Of a DNA stretch of 64,000 bases, positions 24,321 through 36,900 are shown piece by piece. Origin of the DNA: Ziziphus jujuba (Eukaryota; Streptophyta; Magnoliopsida; Rosales; Rhamnaceae); the NCBI RefSeq assembly GCF_031755915.1, contig NC_083389.1:18515501-18579500 (forward strand). The letters run 5' to 3'. The notes under the pieces were generated by a model that had not been told where the DNA came from, did not search any database, and saw nothing but the letters and a program-made list of their open reading frames with translations. A program made the translations under genes and the position numbers. The stretch's first letter is position 1. Each line of letters begins with the position of its first letter.

Positions 24321-24559
24321 CTTTCAATACAGGTACTCAATTGGAAAAAAAATAAAATAAAATAAAATAAAACTTTTCGTACTTTTGACTATATTATTCT
24401 CAAAATCAAAAGAAATTATCAAAATCCAAAACGGTGAATTTCCCCCCAAAAAAAAGTATAAAAAAAAAATTGCAATATGCTTAAATCGCAAAATTCAAAA
24501 GGCAAAACGGAAAGAAAAATAAATCACAATTCACCTTTTTAATCTCCATTTTTCTTGAG

Positions 24560-24560
<1 letters not shown>

Positions 24561-24602
<42 letters not shown>
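24561..24602. repeat. (CT)n(CA)n compound microsatellite
   Basis: About 14 CT units followed directly by about 6 CA units. Confidence 0.95.
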
Positions 24603-27600
24603 GAGATGCATTTTCAGCATCTAAGAGGCATTTTTCTTTTCATTTTGAAGTCATTTTTTCCTTTTTTTTTTTTTTTTTTTCTCTGTCATTCTCATGTCGT
24701 GCGGGATGAAAGAGGGCTGATGGCTGAAGAAGAAGAAGAATGACAGTGAAAAGAAAACCTACAAATTCATTATTATTTTGTTAAAATAAATAATAAAAAT
24801 TTTAACAAATAATTTATTTTTATCTAAAAAGCACAAATATCTTATATGTTTTTATTTCTTATTTATGTGTTTTCCTTCCTTCTCGGTAACATTAACCTAT
24901 TTACCTTCAGAGCAAAAAAAAAAAAAAAAAAAAAAAGAAGCTTATTTACCCCCGAAAAAAAAAAAAAGGTAACACAAGCCTGGAACAATGTTGTTTTTCT
25001 CTTTCTCTTTTCTATTTGGGATAATTGGAATTCCAAAATAATCCAACTTCAATTCAAAAGTAAACTAATATAACCACCAATCAAAATCACTAGAAAAAAA
25101 ATTTCTAGTGATCAGTTCAAATGTGACTTCTAAAATCATATTTTTAAAGTAGCACAGTTCCAAAAAACAATCATGTTTTATGGTTACACAATCAGTAATA
25201 TAAAGCATCTTACATTATTTTAGGTTATTTTAATTTGCTTTTGATTTGTGAAATTGGAAAGGAAAATTAAATTTTGAAGAACGAAGATATAAATTAACAA
25301 ATGCCTTATATACTTTTATTTCTTATAATATATATATATATATATGTATGTATTATTCTTCTGAGTAACATAAAAAATAAAAAAAATAAAAAAATAAAAA
25401 CTAAAACTAAAACAGAGGCATAAGCCCATTTACCCAAAAAAAAAAAAAAAAAGTAACTATAAATTAATTACGTAAGCCTACAACAATTTTGTTATGGTTG
25501 ATCTAATACTTATGGAACTGTATAAAGTTTATACTGGAATTGGGAGAAAAACTTTTTTAAATAGAGAATATATAGGTAAAAATGAATTAACATATCAAAT
25601 GTTGTACTTCCTCAAATAATGTTTAAATCTAAAAATCTAGCTCAAAGTGAAAATTCTCAGCCTTTTTCATAGCAATAGATTCATAATAGATCAAAATTCT
25701 ATACACTAGTTTAATAGAAAACCTTTGTTAGCGTTAAAAATTTAAAAATTCATTAGTAGTATACATAAATTTAATGAATTATTGAAATCTTATAGAAGCA
25801 AAGTGAACTATATCCGGGGCAAAGCTTGAAAATGACCAATGGAGGATCAAGATATTAAAATATATATATATATATATATATTGAATAAAATTATCTTTAT
25901 TTTGTTAAACAAGTAATATAGAATATTTATCATTTTTTATATGCTAAATTAAATAATATAATATATGAAGAGCAAACAAAAAGGTGTTATCACCCAAAAA
26001 AAAAAAAAAGAATAGAAAAGAAAAGAGAAGTTAATTGAACTTAAAAAAAAAAAAAAACAAATTGCTGTCTTTTCTCCTTTTTTTTTTAACTTTAATAACA
26101 AAAACTTAAATTTTAAATATGTTTTGGTTTCCAATTATGTACTATTGCTAAAAGTATCATTTCCTAATTGATCAATATAATTTATTTTTTTTTGGGACAA
26201 AATTGAAAAATCAATATCATGACATTAAAGAATATAAAATTCTTCTAGACAATGTGAAGTAACCCACAAAATTATATATTGAAAATCAAAAGCATAAAAA
26301 GATAAAAATCCTAAATTATCTAAATAAATAATAATAATTAACTTATAATTAGATTATCTTAACCTTATTTAGCCCCATTATCTCAACATTATTTTGGGGA
26401 CAAAATATTCTTTTCTATAAAATTAACTAAGATTTTCTCTTAAAACGTTAAAAACAATTTATAAGTAAAAAATTTCAAAAGCCTTAGGGGCCCATGGCCA
26501 TCCGGGCCCTAAGCTACGCCCCAGTACCAATGCAACTCATATATAAAACCCATGCATTTTAAAATTTTAGCTTCAAACAATTGAAAATTTTAGGTCGTGT
26601 TTAGTTTATTGAATAATTATTCATATTTTTAATGGAATAATTATTTATAGGAATAAAAAAAATAGAATAATAAATTTTAATTTATATCTTTGGTAATAAT
26701 AAGGAATTATATTAAATGTTTAGCCTTTAAAATATCAAATTTGGTTGAAATAAAAAAAAAAATTTAACTTTACATTTATTTATGTGTTTTTTAAATGTAA
26801 TAAATTATCTAAATTTAAATATATTATAAATATGGTAAATATATATTTAAAACTTATTTAAGAATATGAAATAATAATTTTGAGTTTTTAAAAAAGAATA
26901 GTTATTCTTTCATATGAAAAATTATTTAATTTTTAAAAATAATTATTTTTTAATTGAAAAATATTTTAAATAAAACAAAATTAATATTGTGGAATGCATT
27001 TATTCTGCGTGCCAAATATATATAAACATGATTGTATATAAATATATGATCCTCTTGGGGCTAAATGTCTTTGGAACCACCACTAAAACCTTTCTTGGTG
27101 GTATACAATTCCTCCTTAAATCTACCAAATGTGCATTCCCAACATGAGACATAATAATTTCGTCCACACAAAAAAAAAAAAAAAAAAAAAAAAAAACTAA
27201 GATATTAAAAGAAAAAAAAAAGAAAAAAAGAATTCCAATACATTAGAAAAATGAGACAAAATCTTTTGCCCAAAACCAGGGTAGGTGGTGGGGTTCAGAT
27301 TGTCTTTATATTGAGAGGCCCTATTCAAACGTGATTCTTACTATCAAAGTAAAGATATGTTGAATAAATAATATAAAAAAAAAATTAAAAAATTTCTTTA
27401 AATTTTGTTTTTTTGGGGGGAATTTTGCATTAGACAGAGTCAACCAAATGAAGGATCCAATTAGAGCCGTTTATCAACAGCTGTCAGTAAGATTTATATA
27501 TATATATATATGAATAAGGAGAGGAAATTCTACAGTAACCTTTGAATACAACTTAGCCTCATCCAAGTGATCCACACCGTTGGTCCAAGAAATGTTATCT

Positions 27601-28028
27601 GAACCATCCATTTGGCATATGTTTCATGTGGACCAGCTAAAGTAATTGCCAGCTTATAGTTTACGGACGGCCCACTATACAATAATTATTAGCACAGAGA
27701 ATGGAAAACCAAACGACAACGTTTTTATTCTCAGCATTTTTCAGCCAATTGTAAAATTTTTCTTGGAAAAAAATTAAAAGAAAAAAAATTAAACATTATG
27801 CACCCAAAAAAAAAGGGGTGAAAAGAACACAAAGCGCTACACCATAGCTCTCTCCATCAGTGGTTTCGCTCGTGTTGGGTCTGCTATTGGTTTGTTTTTT
27901 CGAGAACTGTTATGGCTGATTGATTCTCTTTATCTTCTCCTCTTTCTCACTTGATATTGCTTTAGAGAGTAAGAGTGAAAAGAGTGAAAAAAAAAAAAAA
28001 AAGATAAGAGAAAAATTAAGAATAAACC
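24603..28028. other. AT-rich intergenic region upstream of the kinase gene
   Basis: Poly-A, poly-T and (TA)n runs (for example 25328-25345, 25860-25880, 27500-27511). No coding similarity was found. A moderately GC stretch at 27530-27690 (GTGATCCACACCGTTGG, CCATCCATTTGGCATATG) looks like an old transposon fragment but could not be classified. The last 200 bp hold the probable promoter and 5' UTR of the kinase gene, with CT-rich sequence at 27845-27960. Confidence 0.45.
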
Positions 28029-31000
28029 ATGAGTTGGATTCCTTGTTCTGGAAATTCAAGCAGTAAAGCTAAAATCAAGAAGAAGAAGAAGACCCAGCTG
28101 CAGGAAAACCCAGTTGATCAGATCAAAGTTACTTCTGGTACCTTTCTGTATATGTTGTTCTATTTCTATTTCTATCATTGTATTTTTTATACATCAGGTT
28201 TTTTTTCCAACAGGTAGACCTTTTACTTAGCAGTCAACTTTTGGTTCAATTTCTATCGTCATATGGTGATGAAGTAATTGGGGTTATGTATTTTGGTCCA
28301 TTCTCTCTTTTTCTTATCTGGGTTCTGTTTTATTTTGATCACAAGCTGAAAATTTTGTGTGCTTTTTTAGTAGGCTACAATTAAGTAAATAGAGGGTTTC
28401 ATTTGTCGTTTTGCTTTATTGTTGTTGTTTGATTTATTCTGTTCGTATCTTTTTTGAGAATTTGTGCACGTATACATGTGGAAATAGTTTTGCAATTGGA
28501 TTTTCGTTGGAATTCGGTTGGGTGCGCTTCTGATTATGTTTTTTTTTGCTGTTTCGAGTCTTGTCAGGTCCTTTGAACTTTTATTTTCTTAGATGCGATT
28601 AGCTTATGGTATTCATGGCCTCAAGTGTGTTTGTCACTCATTGTCCCATTTATAACCCTTTCTTCTGTGTCTTTCTAGTTCACTGTATTTTTTTATTTTT
28701 ATTTTTTTTATTTTATATATTTATGATTAGTTGCTGATGCTTATTTAGAAATATTTTAAAGTCCATGAATCGAATGTTGCATTCTTTCATGGGTTCGATG
28801 GTTTTTATTGATATTCCAAATGTATTGTTCTTTAGAGCAATAATTCTGGTTTTGTTTCCTCCATTATGAAAATCTAACCCAAAACCCTATTTAGCTCAAG
28901 ATTCCCATCATCTTATTATTATTTTTTTTTTCTTTTTTTTTTTTGTATTTCAGGAATTTTGAAGACAAAATCTTCTCTGAGTGCAAAGGAGGCCTCCAAC
29001 AATGGAGGACCTGATCATATTGCAGCACAAACTTTTCCATTTCGTGAGTTGGCTGCTGCAACTAGAAATTTCAGGCCTGAATGTCTCTTGGGAGAGGGAG
29101 GTTTTGGTCGAGTATACAAAGGGCGTTTGGAAAGTACGAATCAGGTTGGATAGTGGATATTTATATTACTGCTTTTCATAAAATAACGAAGTGAACCTGT
29201 GAGTAGCTCAAAGAAGTTTTAAATGTGCTGAAGTTTTAAATGTGCTTTGGTTGTGCTTATACACGTGTAAATACATGCAATAATTCCATGCTTCTAAGTT
29301 TTGGACCATGCATAAAATTCCAAGTCTTCTCAGTTCTTGGAGCCTTCAAGTAATGGGTTAATAATTTAATTGAGTGCAATTCAAGCTGGTCATAAATTTG
29401 AAACCTTTTTGCTGTTTGATGTAGGTTGTAGCTATCAAGCAGCTTGATCGTAATGGATTGCAAGGAAACAGGGAGTTCCTTGTTGAAGTGTTGATGTTAA
29501 GTCTGCTTCATCACCCTAACCTTGTCAATCTTACTGGTTATTGTGCTGATGGAGATCAAAGGCTTCTTGTTTATGAGTATATGCCCTTAGGGTCTTTGGA
29601 AGACCATCTGCATGGTACATATTTAGGTCCATATGCTTCATAGCCTTTATTTCTCTTACACAGTATTGATTCATAAGCTTATTTTGTAGATATCTCACCT
29701 GGTAAAAAACGACTTGATTGGAGTACAAGAATGAAAATAGCTGCTGGCGCAGCAAAGGGACTGGAGTATTTACATGATAAGGCTAACCCTCCTGTTATAT
29801 ACAGAGATTTGAAATGTTCAAACATTTTGCTTGGTGAAGGGTATCATCCAAAGCTATCTGATTTTGGCTTGGCTAAACTTGGGCCTGTTGGGGATAACAC
29901 ACATGTATCTACAAGGGTTATGGGAACCTATGGATATTGTGCACCAGAATATGCAATGACAGGTCAATTGACGTTGAAATCAGATGTTTATAGCTTTGGG
30001 GTTGTTCTTCTGGAAATTATTACAGGCAGGAAAGCAATTGACTGTACAAAGGCTACAGCAGAGCAGAACTTGGTTGCTTGGGTAAGAAATTCAACTTCTG
30101 GTGTCATCATCATTTTTAGTTGAAATTATTAGCAACAAGGCCCTGGCTCTGTAAACTAGAAAATATATATATATATATATATCTATTTTCTTATGAGACG
30201 TCACACTAAAATACTGAATAGTTATTGCATCAGGAAAATGCTCTTGCTAACCTGGCATAAATTAGATGGTAACTCAAATTATTTCCTATCCAGTAATAGG
30301 CTGTATCCTTATTGAATGGTCAAAATATATCAAGATGAAAAGCCATCTTTTAAGAAATGCATGTATCTGGTGAAGATAGTTAACCTTGTAGATTGATTGG
30401 AAATGTCCATTTCAATGCTCACATTTGATGAACATTTATAACCAGTCAATTAACTCACACAAAGCATGCATATGGTTCCATCTGGGCTATTCCTCTAACA
30501 TTTGTTTCAAACGACTTGTGGATTGAATTTCTGCATCATTGAAAGCATTTGAAGGATAACAAAAAAATTCAAAGGGAATTCTGGCAAGCATGATAATATT
30601 GATCAAAGCTATAGCCAGCATAATAGCACCTTCTCGCTGAACATTCTCATATAGGAAATAAAATATTAATTGAATAAAAAAGAATAATATTATTTTTGGA
30701 GATTTAGCCTTTGCTCTTCTTTTTATTATTACATAAGCTGATAATATTGTTTTCTATCTTTAAATTTTTTTGTTAAATTGAAATTTTAACACTAGGATTG
30801 GGCCAACTATTTCAAAGAAATGTCTGCAAAGGAGATTTTTTATTTTTTATTTTTATTTTTTTTTGGATGAGACGAACTAATATGATGATAACTTTCAGGC
30901 AAGGCCCCTGTTTAAAGACAGAAGCAAATTCTCACAAATGGCTGATCCAGTGCTGCAAGGTCAATATCCTCCAAGGGGCTTATACCAAGCCCTTGCTGTT

Positions 31001-31183
31001 GCAGCAATGTGTGTTCAGGAGCAGCCTAATATGCGACCAGTGATAGCTGATGTCGTCACAGCCTTGAATTACCTTGCTTCTCAAAAATGTGACCCAGATA
31101 CACAACCAGTCCAAAACTCCCGTTTTGCCCCTGGTACTCCTAGAGCCAAGAGAGATAGTGAAAAGAAAGCTCAACGGTGGTAG
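28029..31183 (+). CDS. PBL7-like: Receptor-like cytoplasmic kinase, RLCK-VII (PBL7/PBL27-like)
   Basis: Ser/Thr kinase expected to act at the plasma membrane below immune or other receptor kinases. Five exons (28029-28137, 28954-29144, 29425-29614, 29690-30081, 30899-31183) join in frame to 388 residues and a TAG. The glycine-rich loop is [11 protein letters not shown] (83-93), catalytic Lys is K105 in VAIKQ, the catalytic loop is YRDLKCSN (201-208, YRD in place of HRD as usual in this family), DFG is 221-223, and the activation segment ends in CAPEYAM. The N-terminus MSWIPCSG keeps a Cys at position 6 for possible palmitoylation but has Ser, not Gly, at position 2. The region [16 protein letters not shown] and the C-terminal [16 protein letters not shown] fit the PBL7 (CDL1) group. 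All kinase motifs are intact and it is probably active. Confidence 0.93.
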
Positions 31184-31455
31184 TGGTTATGAAATAAGTA
31201 GATTCACAAGGCTATTTTGTTGCTCATTGCAAGTTGTTGGGTATACCTGCGATCTTTTTTTCTGCTTTGGTATTGTCCGCTATGCTTACAGGGAATGCAT
31301 TAATGGCTGTGGCTGAGGATGGCAGAGCTCAGAGGTTAGTTTGTGAATGCTTGTTGGCTGCATGTTATTTGTGCTGAGTTATCAAGTTTTCCATACAATC
31401 CCTGATAAGAGGCGCAATTCACATCTCCGTTTTACGTCTGTTGCTATAATTTTTC

Positions 31456-31488
<33 letters not shown>

Positions 31489-33980
31489 CTTTTTCTCTTT
31501 TGATGTATATGTGAACCAAGAAGGTTTTATTCATTTGCAAGTGTGCCTTCTTGCTAGTAGCTGTTTTTCCATTGTATAAATATGCATTCTTTAAACAATC
31601 CTGGATGTCTCTACTCTTTTGTCTTTAATTTTTAACTTTGGGGGATTTTGTTGTACAAAGTTTTGCTGTGTACTTAACATATGATAGCTGTGTAAGCTCA
31701 ATAGTTAAACCATGATGCTATTTTAAATTACATTGATATATATATGGACATTGCTAAACGTTATGTTTCTGAAATTGCGATACACACATCCACTTGGTTA
31801 TTGTATGTCCCAACTTCTGTAAATTGACTTATATGAGCATTTTGATGTTCTTGATGATGATATTTCACCTCACCTCTAAGCAGCGTATATATACCTCATC
31901 ACTCTTATGAAAATTGAGGCTCCCACTGTTCTATTGCGACATGGCCAAGTTGTAGAAAAGCATGGAAAACCAAGAACCAGAACTCTGAGTTGGTCATCCA
32001 AGTTCCTGAAACGATAAATGAAGTCACCTTCAAGCATGGCAAGCTAGAGATGTTAGTAGGTGAGGTGAGCAAAGCTACTGGAAGGAGGTTTTTGATAGAA
32101 AAGCACATCAACAAGTTGAATTTTCGTTTTCCTCTTAATATAAGCTTGTGGTTTGGATAGCAAGGTAGCAAGTCGAAACTTGAAAGTAGCAATTTAACTG
32201 TCATCGTAGCCATGAAAATTAAAGAAAAGGAAACATCAACGGCAACGGTGTCTTTCTTTCTAGCTGCTTGATCGTGTATTTCTAAGGTGGTGTTTGGTAA
32301 TACTTTTTTTTGTTTTTGTTTTTTTTTTTTTTTCCCCTTTTTTACTTAATTGGGTGTAATTCATTTACTTCAAATGTTTGTTGGTATTAACCAGATGGTT
32401 AGAGAAAAATAACATTGGATATAAATTATACACAATTAGGTAGAGAAAAACAAAAAAATAAAAACTAAAAATCAATTACGCTAAGATGCCATTTGGAAAG
32501 ATGACTTTTTTTTCTTTTTCTTTCATGTAACTGTGGGTGATTTGCTTACGCAAACGTTTGTTAATGGTAGTTTAAATATTTTAGACATCTCAATTATATA
32601 AAGTTAAGAAGGGGAAAAAAACAAAGCAAAACATAGCACAATATTGAACATAATCTCTCTCTCTCTATCTCTCTTCAAGTTTACGATCAAATGAGCCTAA
32701 AAAGGTATACTTGCCACTAACACACAATAACAAATAAATGAGATAAGTAAATTACACACAATTATATAGGGAAAAAAAAAAAAAATCAACATGTTACCAA
32801 CAATGCATACACAATTTCAAATGATTTTCAATTTAGCATTATAGGTTTTCTCCCCCTTAAATCTATAGTTAATTGAGCTGCCTATCAGATTCTAACATTT
32901 GAAGTAATCAAACTATATATGATTAAATAAATAAAAAAATAAAAAAAAAAGCAAATTTCATTTATACTCAATCGGTTTTATTATAATTACACTTAAACAC
33001 CACACTTTTGGAAAATCATTATAACCTCTATTTAGCATTTTACATCACACCACACTTTTGAAAAATTATTATTAACCTCTTTTTAATTTTTTACACCTTA
33101 AAATAGACCTAACTATCCATTTTTTAGATAATTTTTACAGCCAAAAGGTAAAGGAATGTTAAAAATTAATGTTTATGATTGAATACTTCGGTGAAAATAC
33201 AATTATGGTCTTTAACTCATATAATTAACTAATAAAATTTGATAGATGAGTTGTAAGTGATAGTTTTTCAAAGAGCAGTGTCTAAGGACACCTAAACTAA
33301 TAGATATCTTCTTCTTCTATTTTTTTTTTTTTTTGTGGTTGATTCAGAATAAATAAATATCCACTTGCTACTTAAAAGAAATTGAACAAGAATTCCGCAC
33401 ACCTATCGGATGACCAACAGTTATTTGACAATTGAACATTTTTAGTTTTATTTATTTATTTATTTTTTTGGGACATGACCAAATTAGTTTAATCTTTTGG
33501 AAAGGTTTCCAAAATGGTACAGCACTTCCATGTACCAGCACTCAATTACGTGACTGGCACCAATCTCTGCATGGCTGCATCCTAATGCCATTCAGATGCA
33601 TCGGACAGACCGTGTGTAATAGAGTCGAACACTATAATGGTGTTCATAATCTGCAAGAACTCAATAGAAAAAGTAACCCATAGTAGCGAAACAGTGCATG
33701 AGAAAGATGCTGGTGATCCTCATTAGTCAGAGAAATAAATCGTCAAACAAAAATTACTATAAAAAAGAATTATTAATAAACAATATAACTGAACATGCTT
33801 TACAATTTGAATGTCAAAAGAAATTGGAAAGGGAGCCGGGGGAAAGAGAGAAACAATTCTCAGCTATTTGAGTTGACAACGGTACAAATTCATGGCTTAC
33901 TCGGCCACGGGTATATTAGTAGTACAAAAATAAAAGGTAGTGATAAACCAACAAATACTAGGTTGGAATATTGTTTCTGC
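31184..33980. other. Intergenic region between kinase and Rab-GAP genes, with MITE-like sequence
   Basis: The first few hundred bases are the kinase 3' UTR, with a T22 run near 31460. From about 32281 to 32830 are AT-rich stretches beginning AGGTGGTGTTTGGTAAT and AAGATGCCATTTGG and containing AAATGTTTGTTGGT-like words. They resemble the MITE at 2347-2672. A minus-strand open frame at 31905-32213 has no recognised similarity. The region from 33440 to 33980 is the downstream flank of the Rab-GAP gene. Confidence 0.5.
32281..32830. mobile_element. MITE-like repeats related to 2347-2672, boundaries uncertain
   Basis: Two same-direction starts are seen: AGGTGGTGTTTGG at about 32285 and AGATGCCATTTGG at about 32484. 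Each is followed 70-110 bp later by an AAATGTTTGTTGGT or AAACGTTTGTTAATGG word also present near 2402 in the TIR-bounded MITE. A CTCTCTCTCTATCTCTCT run is at 32655. Clear inverted ends could not be matched, so these may be partial or nested copies. Confidence 0.4.
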
Positions 33981-36900
33981 TCACTGATTTCCTTCGCTGG
34001 TCTGCTTAGTTTTACCAGAATCACTGGTTGACTTACTTTCACCAGACTCATTGGTCGACTTGCTTTCATCATGCCCATTGGTTGACTTACTTTCACCCTG
34101 TGATACAAAATGTTTGTGAGATTGACAAACTATACAAACAATATGTGTACTTATACTCTCTTTGAAAGTTTGAAATTAAATGAAGGATCAATAAAATAGG
34201 ACCTGGAAATATTGTCATATCATACGTTTTATATCATCAAATATAATGTTGAATGGTATACTGCCTCATGATATAATAACAAATGCAGTTAAAACTATCA
34301 CCGTGGTGATCACCACCTACAATATTTGGGCAGCCAAGTGCTCCTTTGAAAGCGTTTTGTTTTTGTTTCTGTTTCCGTTTTCCGTTTTTCTTTTTCTTTT
34401 TCTTTTTCTTTTTTTCTTTTTCCAAAGGTTTTGCTTTATTTGTATATAATTGGCTTATGCTTTAAATGATAGACTTCTTATCTAGCTACAGGCTTAAAGA
34501 AACAAGCTACAGAATAAAGAAAATAAAATGGAAAAACTAAATTAAAACCTGTTTCAAATTGTTTATAAAATGAGACTCATCTTGATAAAGGGTTTTCTAT
34601 TTATTAGTCATGTACGCTAAATCTTTCAAACAAAAAAGAAAAACGGAAAACCAAAAATATAAACGTCACTGAATGAGCTCTAAAATTAGTCATCTACAAG
34701 ACCAAAAAGGCAAGTACAAAAATATACCTTATTTCTGTCTCGCCATCCAAGTCCAAATGACAGAAGACCTGTCCTTTTTGGGTTCTCGTTTGTGGGTCCT
34801 TGATTTCGCGTTCCCCTAGAAAGCACACAACCTGAATAAGTTACCAGTTTCATATATTTACCATAAAAGAACCAATTTTACCAAGAAGAGCATGGCCACA
34901 AAAACATGCACCGATAACAAGAAAAATCAACAAAAAGAAATACATTAATGGTCATATATGTAGCCACCCTATCTCCTTCTGGTTAGTGGTAAAGAAAGGA
35001 AGAGACATGAATGATAAAAATCCAATAGTTAAGCCCACTGATTAATAAATGCCTGAAAGATGCATTTCTGGAGGTTAATGGTGTGCATGTAATAATCATA
35101 GACAATTGTGATTCAGGTTTACAATTCGGTGGTTTTTTTATCATGTGATATGAGCTTAAGATAGTGTGTGCATAAACTAAACGGATTATCATGTTAGTAA
35201 AGGAGCTGACCACACTTAAGGTGTTGTCTACACTTCCGTTAGGATTGATCTCTATAATTCTTAGGCTCTCTCATTTTAGTCTTCTGAAAGTTGCAGAACT
35301 AAAAGGTCATCTTGGTTCCTGAAGAGCTCTATACAAAAGTATTATTTTTTTCCAACCAATTTCTCATGATTACCAACAATAAATCAAAAGATTTTAGCTA
35401 AAGAAGTAGAAAAATACATACAGAAACAGAAAGCTACTGAAGAGTTTATTTACCGAGGAGAAGATTGAGCTTTGACTTGACCGGATTGGTATTGCAATGT
35501 AGCCTCTAGCATTGATTCTGCCATAACCACCCTCTTTTCCATTTCAGCAACCGAAGCCATAGCCTTCTCATATTTTTCCTACGTAATACTGTTGTATTCA
35601 GAAATTGAAATAATCTTGTCATATGTCAAACGATAATAACAAAATAATATTTAGTTTCTGAAATCTTTGGTTTGTTTGGGCAGCCCAAGACCAAGACAAG
35701 AAATAGGAAAATCATTAAACCTTTTAACATTTATGTCCAAACACAAAAAATTAGCCTTTTGACATTGCCATGCACTTATAATGAAGATGAGACTTAAAGT
35801 AAACAACGAAAAAAAAGGACAACAAAACAGTGTATGTTTCAAAATCATCAGAGAATAACATATACAATCCTAGTTATTAATAAATGCAAGTCATTTGAGT
35901 ATAAGACCAACATTATCTTCTCTAAATTGTTGGAAAAAACTTTAATTGTGAAGGTACTTCCTCTAATAACATACATATCACTCTGGATTTTTCTTATCAC
36001 CAAATGAAGAATATTGTGTGATCCATAGTATCCTATAATCTCAAATAACCAGGACATCATAGACAAAAAGAAACCTGGAGAACATGGACTTCATACTTCT
36101 GAGCGGCTGCAATTTGCTCAGCACTTATTCGAGCATCTTCAGTTACCTTTTGCTCGTGCTCTACCCTCATCAAGACCTATAGCAGTGCATTTAGATGCAT
36201 AATAAGCAGAACATGGGCAAGTAAATGTTATTATTTCTAAATAAAAATTGGAGAAACAGAATGCAAATAAAAACCTTAAGCATTGCAGCTTCTTGTTCTT
36301 TCTTATCAGCAAGGGTTTGTTGTAGCTCAGATACCTCTAGCTCCAACTGCTCAATCTGCAATATTGAACCTCGAAGGATAAGAGGTTAAGAGTAATACAA
36401 GAAGATTGCACTAGTTGATACAACCAAACATTCAGCAAGATGGTAAACCATCTTGTATTACTTGGATGATAAGACATTAGTTAGCTAAATGAAGCTTCAA
36501 AAGGATCAGACTATCAATTGGAATCAAAAAACTATTTGGTAGCCAAAAATTTTCTTTTTATATACAGTATATTTATTCGAATAACCATGGATGATTAATT
36601 AATGACTATATGAAGAGAATGATGCATCATCCACCAGATATAATGCTAATCCAAAATGCCCTCGACAACATGCAATATAGCAGGTTCAGTATGACATAAT
36701 AAACAGACATTATGCAAGCACATCAGGCTAAATTGATAATAGATATACCCTTGCACTCAGTTCTCGTCGATTATCTTCCTTGACCATCTCCATAAGTGCT
36801 GTCTCCAGCTCCTCAGCTCTGAAAAGCACAAGAGCAACAAAACTTCAGTTGTTGTTTCAAGGCGGCCAAAGCGCATTTTGGAACTTTTGTAATAGACTCA

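Noticed and set aside
31905..32213. 102-codon minus-strand frame
   Set aside because: It lies just past the kinase 3' UTR, has no recognised similarity or intron structure, and looks like chance.
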